The notes below the pieces were generated by a model. It ran no database searches. It had not been told where the DNA came from and worked only from the letters and a program-made list of their open reading frames with translations. Shown one piece after another: positions 1 through 11,372 of a stretch of 64,000 nt of DNA. This stretch comes from Scleroderma bovista (lineage: Eukaryota; Basidiomycota; Agaricomycetes; Boletales; Sclerodermataceae), in the NCBI GenBank assembly GCA_037178675.1, contig JAYMGJ010000087.1, positions 124,001 through 188,000 on the forward strand. Direction: 5' to 3'. Positions within the stretch are counted from its first letter, which is position 1, and each line of letters begins with the position of its first letter. The translations under genes were made by a program, and so were the position numbers.

Positions 1-130
1 GTAAGGATGACAACGGAAATTCAAGTTGGCTGGAAAAAAAGCGAGCTGAAAGTGAATATATGCCGTCTTCGAGAGGCCCTGCGAAGGTGAAAACGGAGGC
101 AGCGAAATCTTCGGCAGTGACAGTAGACAT
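1..130 (-). CDS. possible 5' end of an unidentified gene, leaves the window on the left
   Basis: An ATG at 130 (minus strand) opens a frame that stays open for 43 codons to the window edge and begins MSTVTAEDFAASVFTF. It contains no recognisable domain. The stretch is short and could be chance. The only support is the uninterrupted frame. A real gene would continue left of the window. Confidence 0.25.
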   Translation of the reverse strand, partial: MSTVTAEDFAASVFTFAGPLEDGIYSLSARFFSSQLEFPLSSL

Positions 131-942
131 GTAACCCTCATGTTTCCAGTATCGTTTCTTTTATTAAAATGAAAAGGCGATGCAACTTGTAGGACAACGA
201 TGCCATTGGAGATACAGTAGCTAGCCATGACGAGTGTTGGAAGTCGCTGTGAAACAGAGTATTCAATGACGATAGAAGGCGGTCAATGACGTCAGGAAGT
301 CACGAATAGTGACAATATTTGTGACAGGATTGAAAGCACGACGCACGGTACTGGCAACCGCAATTGAGACACGTCACCTGCAAGACATAGAATAATGGTG
401 ACGGTCCACTGCACCAAAGAGGTGAAATACGGAGGTAAGTTCTGAGGCTGATAGGCAAGTTGGACAGTGTACACACGATTGCAGAGGAATGCTACGACGG
501 ACAATGAAAGGTAAAATATCAACTATGCCAGGGAAGACTTACCATTGGCCAGTGAAAAGGTTATGTGGCCAAAAAAAGTTGGGGAATCAACGTTCACCCG
601 CTGTGCAGTGTGCATTCGTTCGCCGCTTGCAGCTGTTCCATCATTTGCGGTCTGCTCTTTCATCTATTGCGTCCTGCTGAACTCAGCAGCGGCGACGCTC
701 CCAATGTGATAGGTATCAGAGCGCTTTGTTCTTTTGCAACCTCGAGCCAGTGGGTTGAGGGTGATCCTTACATGTGGCCACCTCACTCAGTTTGCAGGAT
801 GTTTTCACTTCTGACTTGACTCAAAAGACCATAGGCCTCACTTTCTGACCTTGCCACTTGTGTTGTCAATACACACATCTGGTGAGCCACGGTACTTCTG
901 TGCTATATACCCTGGTCGAGGGGCCTGGCTGCCTCTCCAGAC
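131..942. other. intergenic, no gene recognised
   Basis: Several overlapping frames of 60-85 codons exist on both strands, one of them hydrophobic (292-522, minus), but none shows a family motif or a convincing splice chain. A TATA-like CTATATA lies at about 903-909, some 35 bp before the ATG of the GTPase relic. Confidence 0.5.
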
Positions 943-1632
943 ATGTCCTCACAGACTCTTAACATCATCCTCTTCGGAGAGACTGGCGTAGGCAAGAGCT
1001 CCGTAATCAACCTTTTGGCTGGAAGACCTGTTGCCAGAACGTCCACTGACGCCGAGGGCCGCACGATGAATTCCAAGGAATATCGGTTCAACGTAGGCTC
1101 CAGACAAGTCAACATATGGGACACCGTCGGCCCTAACGAGCCCCGGATGGATGTAAATGGTTTTTATGACGCGATCACCAGAGGCATTGCGCTCATTCGC
1201 GAAGTGAGCGAGGCTGGCGGTGTTGATTTCCTCTTATTATGCATTAGCGGAAATAGAATCAGAGCTACTGCTCTGAGCAACTACCGGCTGTTTTACGAGG
1301 CTCTCTGCAACAAGAAGGTGCCAATTGCGCTTGTTATCACTCATCTTGAGAGGGAGCGGCGGATGGAAGATTGGTGGGAAAGAAACGAAGCCAACATTTT
1401 GGGGTACGGCATTCGGAGTGTTCAATGGTCATGCCTGCGTTACCGGTCTCAGCAACAATGGCGGGAAATCCAGGGATGCGACGTTGGAGTCTTCTGTCCC
1501 AGTATGACAACCGTAGCAGGTTCTCTCTTCCACCGGAACCTTAGCTCATTCGACTCCTTCAATGGTTCGCATCTCTCCTCCCAACGGTTACCTCCAGTAC
1601 TGCCCAGGATCGAGTCGAGCGTATCCTGGTGA
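943..1632 (+). pseudogene. P-loop GTPase (AIG1/septin-like G domain common in agaricomycetes), frameshifted
   Basis: The frame from the ATG at 943 starts with a textbook Walker A/G1 motif, GETGVGKSS, near residue 12, followed by a G3-like DTVGPNEP near residue 60 and a THLE segment in the position of G4. This matches the small G-domain proteins expanded in agaricomycetes, which bind and hydrolyse GTP; their role is mostly unknown. After about residue 153 the reading jumps. The expected continuation FNGHACVTGL sits in the next frame (about 1405-1505). A further piece, QYDNRSRFSLPPEP, sits in the third frame and stops at about 1552. Two frame changes without splice signals indicate a decayed gene. 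A heavily spliced real gene is less likely. Confidence 0.65.
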
Positions 1633-2052
1633 TGCAATGCAGCTTGGACCATGAAACAACTTACTGGTTGACTGGACAGCTGGCTAACTAAATTGCTGGA
1701 GCGATTCTCTCACAGGCCGTCATTCGTGCTCTTCAAAGCCATTTATTTACACCTACATGCAAATGTAGGTGGATCCATCTGTACCACAGACCCCATCAAA
1801 ATCAATACTTATGTGCCTACACGTCTTGTAGAAATATACAGTCTTTCGGTGCTGTTTCAAAACACGCACGTATATCTGCGAGAGCTGATCTTGAGTCTAA
1901 ACTGATGTGCATTCATCAACCATACTAGTACCAGTATATGCAGTGGGAATGACACTTGGTCACTGAAACAATAGGAAGGTATCGATCTAATGTGCTTTGC
2001 TTTAAGAATTAGGCTCAATAGTTTTTATTGTAAGCCCAAGTTAAATGGTCAA
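1633..2052. other. intergenic between GTPase relic and transporter A
   Basis: AT-rich sequence holding the presumed 3' flank of transporter A. No frame with recognisable content. Confidence 0.5.
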
Positions 2053-4047
2053 CTACGTGATAAATCTGAATCCTTTCGGCAAACCTAGAGCGCGCTCATC
2101 GATCTCTGCTTTCTTGTTGAGTCGGATAAGGTGTAATCGATATATCCATAACATCAAAATGCATGTTGTGTAAGCCAGAATGCAAGACATGAATGATTTG
2201 GAGTAGGATGGACCCCACGAGGCTGGCCATAAATATCTATGGTCGTGGTAGGATGTAATGGGATGTCCAGACATTTGAAAAACTCACGATGCGCCTACGT
2301 TCGCAATACCGCTGCTCCATGCATTAACAAATGCTATGGTGACTGCCCGCTTGGATGGTTCGGGTATCGAGTTGCTCACCCAAGCGAAGAAGATGATGTA
2401 CGAGACGTCAGATTGAGCCATGAGAAGTCTACCATAGGTATCAGACACACACACATATCAGAAAAGCTACCTTTCAACTCACAGAGACAAATAGCGGACA
2501 GCAGGGTTCATCGTCAAAATCCCGAGGGCAAAACCCATGATACCAGCACATAGTACAACAGCGATGTGCCAGAAACGGTCCCTGGTAGCGTCCGAGTGTC
2601 TGAAAAGGGTTTGAGTGAACTACTGAGAAAAGGAATCAACCATTTAACGAACTGTGAGACGTAGTATGCTGTCGCCATCGCAAAAATCCACGGAGGAGCA
2701 CAAATTAAAAGGGTGATAGAGGGACCATATCCTATGGTAGCAGCTAATGTCGGAAAGAAATTTACGAACGACTCTCCAACAGCTGCCATGGACCTTGCTA
2801 TCGCCAACCACCACACTGTCCAGTCAGTGAATGCTTCTACAAGTCCCGATTTCTGTGTTCCTTGCTGCTTGATACTGCCAAAATCTTCGACCATTCTTCG
2901 CTGGGCTAGGAGTTGTTCTTCATGTGTTAGCCATGAGACAGGCGTAGTGGGAAAATCAGGGATCATGTAGGCCCCTGCCGCTGCAATGAGGCATGTCAAA
3001 CCACCTTCGATGAGGAAAAGCCACCTATAGGGACCCCGATACAGTAAGCTACACACCACCTCCCTGTAGTTGCTCACCTCCAGCCTGAATAACCGAGTTT
3101 TCCATCCATTGTAGCAAGTATTACAGATGCAATGAGGGGGCCCAAAAATGAGCCGAAATAGAACCCAAAACTGAAATATGCGATACGTAAACCGAGCTCG
3201 TCGCGCTTGTACCTTAAAAATCATGGTCTAAACAAGCTGGTCCTGAGACAATCGGCTACGCACCATCTAGAGAGTATGAATACAACTCCAGGGTAGTATG
3301 TAGCTTCCGTGAAACCGAGAAAAAAGCGAGATACGAGGACCGCATGATAACTACCCATCCAAATGAGGGTTAATAAATCGCATAACACCCAGTTTGGTGA
3401 ACCCATACCTCTGTGCCAATCCTGCCAGGGATTCAAGTTCAACTGATGAGTTATACTTCGGATATTCACGCGGGCTTGACCACAAACCAATACTGATGGA
3501 AATGATCCCCCAGAGAAGGACGCAATAGGAAAGATATACAGACGGTCTTCTAAGCTGGTCAAGGAATACATTTCTGCTGGCATTTGAGTACTAATGCCGC
3601 TCGGCCCGAAAGACAGTACACGTACGACGGTATCTGAGTTAATGTATACCCTACATACAGGATACTGATGAGGGTATTGAATTGGTGGCCGGTCAAATGA
3701 AGATCCTCTTCCAGGCCTTTCAGACGGGCAGCACTGTTCGGGATTGCAGTAATGAGCAGAGAGCATGACTGACTCTGATGACACTCACGCAATATTGCTC
3801 CTGTCCACCTGAAATGCTATATCAGTCGTCCCGGAAAACCTACACAGAAAATGGAGAGTACTTGACTCATTATGATGACAAGTATGAGGAAAAGGAGCCT
3901 CAAGTCCAGTTTCCAGAGCAGCCTTTCCTCGACTTCTTTTCGCTTATCACTGTCAGGATCTTGGTCACAGATGTCCGTATGCCTCTCGACGTCCGTGTTT
4001 ATTTCGACATCGCCCAACAGCCGGTCCGTTGATGCTCTTGGTGACAT
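2053..4047 (-). CDS. transporter A: MFS, allantoate permease/ACS family, 11 exons
   Basis: Exons (minus): 4047-3862, 3808-3789, 3733-3626, 3573-3488, 3421-3409, 3350-3264, 3212-3078, 3024-2653, 2599-2483, 2428-2288, 2236-2053. They give 482 aa, and all junctions keep frame with GT..AG ends. The protein is a 12-helix proton-coupled or anion-coupled symporter of the plasma membrane. Family marks in order: N-terminal STDRLLGD, TM1 motif VDRSN (exon 2), SRWYKRDELGLR in the TM4-5 loop, GWRWLFLIEG before TM6, PDFPTTP in the central loop, and the tail LPKGFRFIT. It is the only copy on the minus strand and is divergent from B across 553 bp. Its closest relative by eye is G: both have YVSQ at the exon 8 end and FLIEGGLTCLI-type sequence, and both use a GTTTGTGG donor after exon 4. 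It appears intact. The substrate is unknown. Confidence 0.9.
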
Positions 4048-4600
4048 TCTGACTCGCTGTCCACTGTAACAGAAGGTGGGGTGGGGGCTCTGTGAAAGAG
4101 TAAAGAACTGAGGTGTGCTATAAGATGACCGTATACGCGGCTTCCCAATCAGAGCGCCATGGGAAAGAGGTTTTTGAGAGCCCCCACACCTTGTTTATGA
4201 TCTTTAATGGGTCCAATGGTTGAAACAGCCCGATAATAAGATACGACTCTAGATTGGAACTGGGCAGCCTTCAGACCAGACCAAAGATTTCCCTGAGGTC
4301 GTGGAGCACAGCGAGAGTCGATCAGACTTGATGTAACCACAGAAACAAAGTCGTGGATAACCGCTGCCATGATCTGACTAGAACACCTGTGCGTATGTGC
4401 AAAGATGGATGGTTCTCAGTTGATAGCGTGTTTGTTTATCCAGTTCCTGCCATTCTCGTAAATTACGTGCATGAGCTTCTGGCGATGTATGTAATATCGT
4501 ATCTAAGTAGACTGCTCGGTATTTGTGCTGGCATGATGGCGACCGCACACTTTCACCTTACCTCCAACAGGTTCCCTACCGTCTTTTACCCCACAGACAG
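4048..4600. promoter_or_regulatory. divergent intergenic region of transporters A and B
   Basis: This 553-bp segment separates the start codons of A (minus) and B (plus) and must hold both promoters. Most of it recurs upstream of C (about 7167-7510 and 8060-8256), including the stretch around 4149-4370. No element was identified with confidence. The function is inferred from position only. Confidence 0.5.
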
Positions 4601-6611
4601 ATGCCACCATTTTACAGCTCATCGACAGACCACCTGTTAGGCGACACGGACACCTCCGCCGATGCTGACGAACGTACAGCCTCCACCTCCATAGGCAGAT
4701 CTGCGGTCCCCAGCGGCTTTGAAACGCGCCAGCAAGTCGAGAAGAGGTTGCTTCAGAAACTGGATCTGAGGGTTTTCTTCCTTGCGTTCGTGAATGCATT
4801 GAGACATGTGAGCCTTGTCGGCTGCCATAGGTTAGAGTTCCTGCAGGACTTACACAAGGACTGAGGTGAACAGGAGTAACGTAGCGTAAATGCAGTCCCT
4901 ACTTTCATTGTCGACTACCTGTTCATTGTTGATGTCAAGTGCGGCACGACTGCGAGGCCTCGAAGAAGATCTTCATATGACAGGACAGCAATTCAATACT
5001 CTGATCAGCATTCTGTATGTTGGCTACATGCCCATGCAAATTCCATCGTAAGTAGACTATTGCACATTCACCCACCCCACATCACTGCTTACAAGGCAGC
5101 AGCAACATATTCCTCGACCAACTTAGAAAACCGTCCATTTACCTTTCTTGTAGCATCTTTTTATGGGGGGTCTTGTCGATATGCACTGGTCAGTAGGCCT
5201 TTATGGAATTACGCAAATATCTATTGAATTCACTTCTCTGCAAGGTGCCGCCACGAGGTTAGCTATCGCCGCATTGGTCGTCTTCCGGCTCCGCTTACAT
5301 CCATAGTTTTCGCGCTGCCCTCCTATCTCGACTTTTTCTCGGCTTTACCCAGGCAGCCTACTATCCAGGAGCTTTGTTCATAATCTCCAGATGGTACATA
5401 GTCGGATCCGTATTCGATCTGTGTTTGCTCACATTATATCATTCAAGGTACAAACGTCACGAAATGGGCTCGAGGCTGGTGTATTTCACTTGCGGTAGTG
5501 CAGCAAGCAAAATCGTTGGTCCACTCATCGCATCGGGAATCCTTGGCACCATGGATGGGATACGTGGCTGTGCCGCATGGAGGTGAACACTAGTGATTGA
5601 CTTGGGGATAAACTTACTGATGCATGGTATAAGGTGGCTCTTCTTTATCGAAGGAGTTCTGACCTGTGTCGTTGCTGCAATGGCTCTTAACTTGATTCCC
5701 GATTTTCCCACTACTCCTGCTTCATGGCTCACAATGGAAGAGCAGATGCTAGCCCAAGAAAGGATGGTGGAAGATGTGTGTGGCATTGAGAATGACCCAC
5801 TAAAGAGCACACCGCGGTCCGGACTCGTGGAAGCCATAACTGACTGGACAGTCTGGTGGCTAGCTGTTGCATTGATTGTGTTGGCTGCTACGCTGTCATT
5901 TGAACAATTTTTTCCCACCCTTGTTGCGACTATGGGACATGGTCCGGTTGTCTCACTCTTACTCTGTTCTCCCCCGTGGATATTAGGTGCAACAACATCA
6001 CTCTTCATCTTGAGGTTCGTTCACCATGATGTCTTTCTTTTCTTTGACCTCCTCAGCACTTCCCAGACACTCGGATGCGACTAGAGAACGTTTCTGGCAT
6101 GTGACTGTTCCAGTTTCGATGGCTATCATTGGGTTTACTATTGCCATCTTGTCCATGAATACTGCCATCCGTTACTTGTCTTTGTGAGTCAAGATTTTTG
6201 GCTCTGTATTCGTATGATCGATAACAGCACGGTAGATTTTTCATGGCCCAGTCGCCCGTCTCCTATATGATTTCTATAATATGGCTAAGTAACTCGATAC
6301 CCGAGCCTTCATCGAAGCGGGCAGTAGCCATAGCGTTCGTTAACGCAGTCGGGACCCTTGGAGACATTGGATCAGCGTGCGTTCTTGAACTATTGGCGAA
6401 CCTTTGGTATGCTTATAGCATTTTCAGATACTTTTGGATAGTTTCATGGGGCCCATCATATTCTAAGTCATACCTGATCTGTATATTCACGGCTGTGATA
6501 GCGATTATGATGCTGTGGGTGTATCGATTACACCTCATGCAGCTCAATAAGCAGGCAGAGACGTATGAACGCACTCTAGGTCTTCCCACAGGCTTCAGAT
6601 ATATCATATAG
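4601..6611 (+). CDS. transporter B: MFS, allantoate permease/ACS family, 11 exons
   Basis: Exons: 4601-4807, 4866-4885, 4940-5047, 5103-5188, 5245-5257, 5307-5393, 5448-5582, 5634-6014, 6067-6183, 6236-6376, 6428-6611; 492 aa, all phases consistent. The start is the first ATG of the frame that gives the array-typical head (STDHLLGD). The TM1 motif reads VNRSN, so the usual acidic residue is Asn. The TM4-5 loop is SRWYKRHEMGSR, unlike the DELGLR of most copies. Exon 8 is 381 nt (3 residues longer than in A). The tail is LPTGFRYII. It is nearly identical to C, with which it forms a recent tandem pair. No break was seen. It is probably a plasma-membrane organic anion symporter; the altered TM1 residue makes a changed coupling or substrate possible. 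Confidence 0.9.
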
Positions 6612-7079
6612 TCAGTCATCACAGTATGCGTATACCACAATGTACTACTAGTTCCTCTAGGGTTTGTACCGTAAAGAGCCTGATATCAGATATATCCCAC
6701 ACATGTATGACTCCCTCATGGACCCAGATGCTCACAGACGTTCGGATCTCTGAACCTCCAAGAGCACGCACTTACAAATTACCACATTGGCCTGAACTTG
6801 GCCTATACTAGGTGAACAACAACAAAGTCTTGGATAAACAACGCTGCTGTGGAGTCCTGTACGATACCAGTAACATCCAGGATTCTGATTCAGAGCTTCG
6901 ATGGGCTATTGTATGGATCCCTATCTTGTAATATCCCCTACGAAGCACGGTGCCCAAAACGTACAATTTAGTTTATACACAGTGCAATCAGTCCGGAAAC
7001 GAGATTCTAAATCATTGGCGGTGTGCGGCAGTCTAATCTTGTTTGTGACCCTATCTTCGCTGTTATTTTGGTACCTCTA
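6612..7079. other. 3' flank of B, shared with C and partly with D
   Basis: This holds no gene. The stretch from the B stop to about 7060 is repeated after C (10259-10690), including a GTTTGTACCGTAAAGAGCC block and a CGAAGCACGGTGCC block. Weaker forms of both follow D (about 13400-13800). The duplicated unit therefore included about 450 bp of 3' flank. Confidence 0.7.
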
Positions 7080-7166
7080 TTAGTCACAGATGTCCGCATT
7101 CCTCTCGACATCCGCGTTTATTTCGATATCACCCAACAGCCGGTCTGTTGATGCTCTTGGTGACAT
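7080..7166 (-). pseudogene. truncated copy of transporter A exon 1
   Basis: On the minus strand an ATG at 7166 opens MSPRASTDRLLGDIEIN and stays homologous to the first 27 or so codons of A (4047 downward), then meets stop codons at the junction with B-derived 3' flank. Only part of exon 1 exists. It marks the left edge of the segment duplicated to create C: the duplication started inside exon 1 of A and included the A/B divergent promoter and all of B. Confidence 0.8.
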
Positions 7167-7518
7167 CCTGAGCTGTTCGCTGCCAGACCAGAAGGTGGGG
7201 TGGGGGGCTCTGTGAGAAGTAGAGAACTGAGGTGTGCTATAAGAAGACCGTATATCCAATCAGCGTGCCATGGAAAAAAGGTTTTTGAGCGCCCCCACGC
7301 CTTGTTTATGGTCTTTAATGGATCCAATGGTTGAAACAGCCCGATGATAAAATACGATGAAGTGGCACTGGGCAGCCTTCAGATCAGACCAAGGATTTCC
7401 CTGGGGCTGTAGAGCACAGCAAGAGTCCATCAGACTTGATGTAGCCACAGAAGCAAAGTCGCGGATGAGCCGCTGCCATGAACTGGACACCTTGAGGTGA
7501 GTTGAGGTGCCTGTGTGT

Positions 7519-8060
7519 AACGAGTTGGTTGCCCAGACTACCCCCCGAAGGGGGGTAGTGTATAGTCTGTGTGCGAAGAAAGGTATCCCGGGCGATCAAA
7601 TCTGTTTGTCGTGTCCGTCGGACGCCCCTCTCCTAAGATCGGGGCCGCGTACAGTACACACAGGGACAGGTAAAGGGGCGGGTTTGGGCGTGCGGTTTCG
7701 AGCCTGCGAAAGCTCTCGTCAGGGGGCTTAAACCGCTACCCCGACCGCCGCCCTTCCGGGGCTGTTTAGGTGAACTACCATCTACCACATACGAGGGGAG
7801 TAGGCCGAAGCGTGTGAGCTGGCAGCGACCCGACGCAAGGATGGTCTGAAAAACTGGGTGAAGGCGGGTGGGGACAAGGAGGCTTCTTTGTCAGCGAAGC
7901 CAACAGCGCTCGAGGCTGTTCCCACAGGCCAGCCGGGCGAGAACGTCCCTTTCGGGAGCGCGCCAGCACTTTTCTCGTCCCCGTGCAGCACCACACTGGT
8001 ACTAGCCAGTGTGGATCCTCTCTTGCCATACCGCTGAGGGTATCCGACGAGTGGCACAGA
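7519..8060. mobile_element. GC-rich insertion of about 540 bp in the promoter of C, possible non-autonomous element or solo LTR
   Basis: The sequence before and after this block matches the promoter of B (4387-4396 and from 4414 on), while the block itself is absent from B. It is clearly richer in G and C than its surroundings. A perfect 10-bp hairpin with a 3-nt loop (7537-7559: ACTACCCCCC, GAA, GGGGGGTAGT) lies close to its left end. ACGAG occurs at both ends (7519-7523 and about 8046-8050) and could be a 5-bp target duplication. The block begins next to TGTAACGAG, which resembles the ends of some fungal LTRs, but no clean TG..CA pair is seen. No protein is encoded. The class is undecided. 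Confidence 0.5.
7537..7559. repeat. perfect inverted repeat (hairpin), 10-bp stem, 3-nt loop
   Basis: ACTACCCCCC (7537-7546), GAA, GGGGGGTAGT (7550-7559). It lies near the left boundary of the GC-rich insertion. Subterminal hairpins occur in Helitron ends and in some other elements, so it may belong to an element terminus. Confidence 0.85.
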
Positions 8061-8256
8061 TCTCAGTTGATAGCGTGTTTGTTTATCCAGTTCCTATCAT
8101 AGGTTGCCATTCTTGGCCATGGCTTACATGATCCACAAGGGCCCCAGACGTAGGTAATCTCGTATCTAGACTGCTCGGTGTTCGTGCCATGATGCCGACC
8201 GCACACTTTTACCTTACTTTCAACAGCTTCCCCACCATCTTTTATCCCACAGACAG

Positions 8257-10258
8257 ATGCCACCATTCTCTAGCTCATCGACAGACCACCTGTTAGGCAA
8301 CACGGACACCTCCGCCGATGCTGACGAACATACAGCTTTCACCTCCATAGACAGACTTGTAGCCCCCAGTGGCTCTGAAACACGCCAGCAAGTCGAGAAG
8401 CGGTTGCTTCAAAAACTGGATCTGAGGGTTTTCTTCCTTGTGTTCCTGTATGCATTGAAACATGTGAGCCCTCCTCGACTGCCATAGTTCTTGGGGGACT
8501 TACACAAGGACTTAGATGAATAGGGGTAACGTAGCGTAAATGCAGTTCCTGCTTTCATCGTCGACTACTTGTTCACTGTTGTCAAGTGCGGCACGACTGC
8601 AAGGCCTCGAAGAAGATCTCCATATGACAGGACAGCAATTCAATACTCTGATCAGCATCCTACATGTTGGCTACATGCCCATGCAAATTCCATCGTAAGC
8701 GGACTCTTACACGTCCACTCACCCACATCAATGCTTACAATGCACCAGCAACATATTCCTCAACCAACTTAGAAAACCGTCCATTTACCTTTCTTGTAGC
8801 ATCTTTTTATGGGGGGTCTTGTCGATATGCACTGGTCGGTAGGCTTTTGTGGAATTTTGCAAGTATCTATTGAATTCACCTCTCTGCAAGGTGCTGCCAC
8901 GAGGTTAGCTATCGCCGCATTGGCCGTCTTCCGGCTCCGCTTACATCCATAGTTTTCGCGCTGCCCTCCTATCTCGTCTTTTGCTCGGTTTCACAGAAGC
9001 AGCCTACTATCCAGGAGCTTTATTTATAATCTCCAGATGGTACATAGTCGGATCCGCATTCGATCTGTGTTTGCTCACATTATGTACATCATTCAAGGTA
9101 CAAACGTCACGAAATGGGTTCAAGGCTGGTGTACTTCACTTGCGGTAGTGCAGCAAGCAAAATTGTTGGTCCGCTCATCGCATCGGGAATCCTTGGTACC
9201 ATGGATGGGATACGTGGCTATGCCGCATGGAGGTGAACATTAGCGACTGACATGGGGATAAACTTGCTGAAGCATGGTATCAGGTGGCTCTTCTTCATCG
9301 AAGGAGTTCTGACCTGTGTTGTTGCTGCAATGGCTCTTAACTTGATTCCTGACTTTCCCACTACTCCTGCTTCGTGGCTCACAATGGAAGAGCAGATGCT
9401 AGCCCAGGAAAGGATGGTGGAAGATGTGTGTGGCATTGAGAATGACTCAATAAAGAGTACACCGCGGTCCGGACTCGTGGAAGCCATAACTGACTGGACA
9501 GTCTGGTGGCTAGCTGTTGCGTTCACTTTATTGACTGCTATGCTGTCATTTGAACAATTTTTCCCTACCCTTGTTGCTACCATGGGACATGGTCCAGTTA
9601 TCTCGCTTTTACTCTGCTCTCCCCCGTGGATATTAGGTGCAACATCATCACTCTTCATCATGAGGTTCGTTCACCATGATGTCTTTCTTTCCCTTGAGTC
9701 CATCAGAACTTCCCAGACACTCGGATGCGACTAGAGAACGTTTCTGGCATGTGACTGTTCCAGTTTCGATGGCTATCATTGGGTTTACTATTGCCATCCT
9801 GTCCATGAACACTGTCATCCGTTACTTGTCTTTGTGAGTTTTTTTTTAAGTTCTGTATTCGTATGATTGATAAGTACGGTAGATTTTTCATGGCCCAGTC
9901 ATCCATTTGCTATATTATTTCCATGACATGGCTAAGCAACTCGATACCCGAGCCTTCATCGAAGCGGGCAGTAGCCATAGCGTTCGTTAACGCAATCGCG
10001 ACTCTTGGAGACATTGGATCAGCGTGCGTTCTTGAACTATTAGCGAACCTTTGGTATGCTTATAGCATTTTTAGATACTTTTGGATATCCTCGTGGGGCC
10101 CATCATATTCCAAGTCATACCTGATCTGTATATTCATAGCTGTGATAGCTATTATGATGCTGTGGGTGTACCGATTACACCTCATGCGGCTTAACAAGCA
10201 GGCAGAGATACGTGAACGCATTCTAGACCTTCCCGCAGGCTTCAGATATATCATATAG
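8257..10258 (+). CDS. transporter C: MFS, allantoate permease/ACS family, 11 exons
   Basis: Exons: 8257-8463, 8516-8535, 8587-8694, 8749-8834, 8891-8903, 8953-9039, 9098-9232, 9284-9664, 9717-9833, 9883-10023, 10075-10258; 492 aa, the same length as B exon for exon. It is a near-copy of B in exons and introns. Differences include the TM1 microexon (MNRGN instead of VNRSN: both the acidic residue and the conserved Ser are changed), a His in ISILHVGY, and many changes in TM7 (FTLLTAML). The tail is LPAGFRYII. Its promoter carries the 540-bp insertion absent from B, so expression may differ. It appears intact. Confidence 0.9.
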
Positions 10259-10690
10259 TCGGTCATAACACTATTGGTTCCTCTAGGGTTTGTACCGTAA
10301 AGAGCCTGATATCGGATATATCCCACGCATGACTCCCTCGTGGTCTCGGATGTTGACGTTCGGGCTGAACCTCGATGAGCGCACACTTAAATATACCAGA
10401 GTAAATTACCACATCGGCCTAAACCTCAGCGCAACGAATAACAGTCCGTTTCATGCAAGTGTCCGCAAAAACAACGCTCCTGTGGTGTCCTGTATGATAC
10501 CAGTAACATCCGGGATTCAGATTCAGCTTTGACAGGCTGTTGCTCTGAATCGTATGGATCTATGCAAATAGTATCTCAGAGTCCGAAGCACAGCGCCCGA
10601 AACGTACCATTTATGTAGTTTATGCGCAGTGAATGGCAGTGTGCGGCAGTCTATTCTTGTTTGTGACCCTATCCTGGGGCCCCGTCCTGT

Positions 10691-11372
10691 TCGCTATTAT
10701 TACCCCGCCTCGGTGTCCAAGCAAGCCATTGGCTAGCATACACCAGCCAGTAGTTGCGGCCACGTTCGTGCCCCGGTCTACTGGATTTCAAATCAGGACA
10801 TATCCCGATGCGGCAGACTAAGCCTTGGGGCCGAAGCTTGACTGAACCAGAAACGGTCAGCTCGCTCTGTGGACTGATCTCCGTAGTTGTCGCCAGGCTC
10901 AGGGAGTTGCGCCGCTGTCATCTCACGATCGGATTAGTCGGCGTTATTCCTATGTCATGGATTGAAATCCAACGCCATGCCAACATGTGAAGAGTAGAGG
11001 AAGACTCAGAACTGTAGTACTTCAACATGATGGTGGCGCGATGCTGTTGGTCTTCTGGAGAGAGAGCACTGCAATTACGTAAAGCATACTAGCAACCGCT
11101 GGTGACTGGTCGACCTAATTTAGAAGAAGCAACCTATCTTTCCCTCTCGCGCGCAGTTGGGTTCCTTTGCAGATTCCCTTCTTGGACTCCCGCGGTTGCC
11201 TACAAGGCACTAGGGACGCCCTAGCGGAATGGCGCATGAAATTTATGACTGGGTTAGGGCGCTTTATGGTCAAGTAAAACATGCAGGGAAGATCTTATCC
11301 AGACCCCTTTGGTCTCGTGCCACGGAGCCAATCGTATTACACCCACTCTCCCAGCTTTCAGTTCCCAGACAG
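10691..11372. other. intergenic between C and D
   Basis: This stretch separates the duplicated 3' flank of C from D and should contain the D promoter. No gene is recognised. Short frames on both strands lack family motifs. Confidence 0.5.

Larger units (their letters stand above)
3964..7079. repeat. duplicated unit, copy 1 (A exon 1 part + promoter + B + 3' flank)
   Basis: This segment corresponds to about 7083-10690. Matching blocks run from A exon 1 (CACAGATGTCCG at about 3966 and 7083) through the whole B gene to the GTTTGTGACCC block near 7044 and 10660. Introns and intergenic DNA match as well as exons, which points to a recent genomic duplication. Confidence 0.8.
7083..10690. repeat. 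duplicated unit, copy 2 (A relic + promoter with insertion + C + 3' flank)
   Basis: Second copy of the 3964-7079 unit. It differs mainly by the insertion at about 7519-8060 and scattered substitutions. Head-to-tail arrangement with copy 1 fits unequal crossing-over or replication slippage. The right boundary is approximate. Confidence 0.75.

Noticed and set aside
5457..6008. Long antisense open frame (183 codons) over exon 8 of B, and similar ones over exon 8 of C, E, G, J and K
   Set aside because: It mirrors the large transporter exon on the other strand, recurs only where that exon does, and has no domain; it is a codon-composition shadow.
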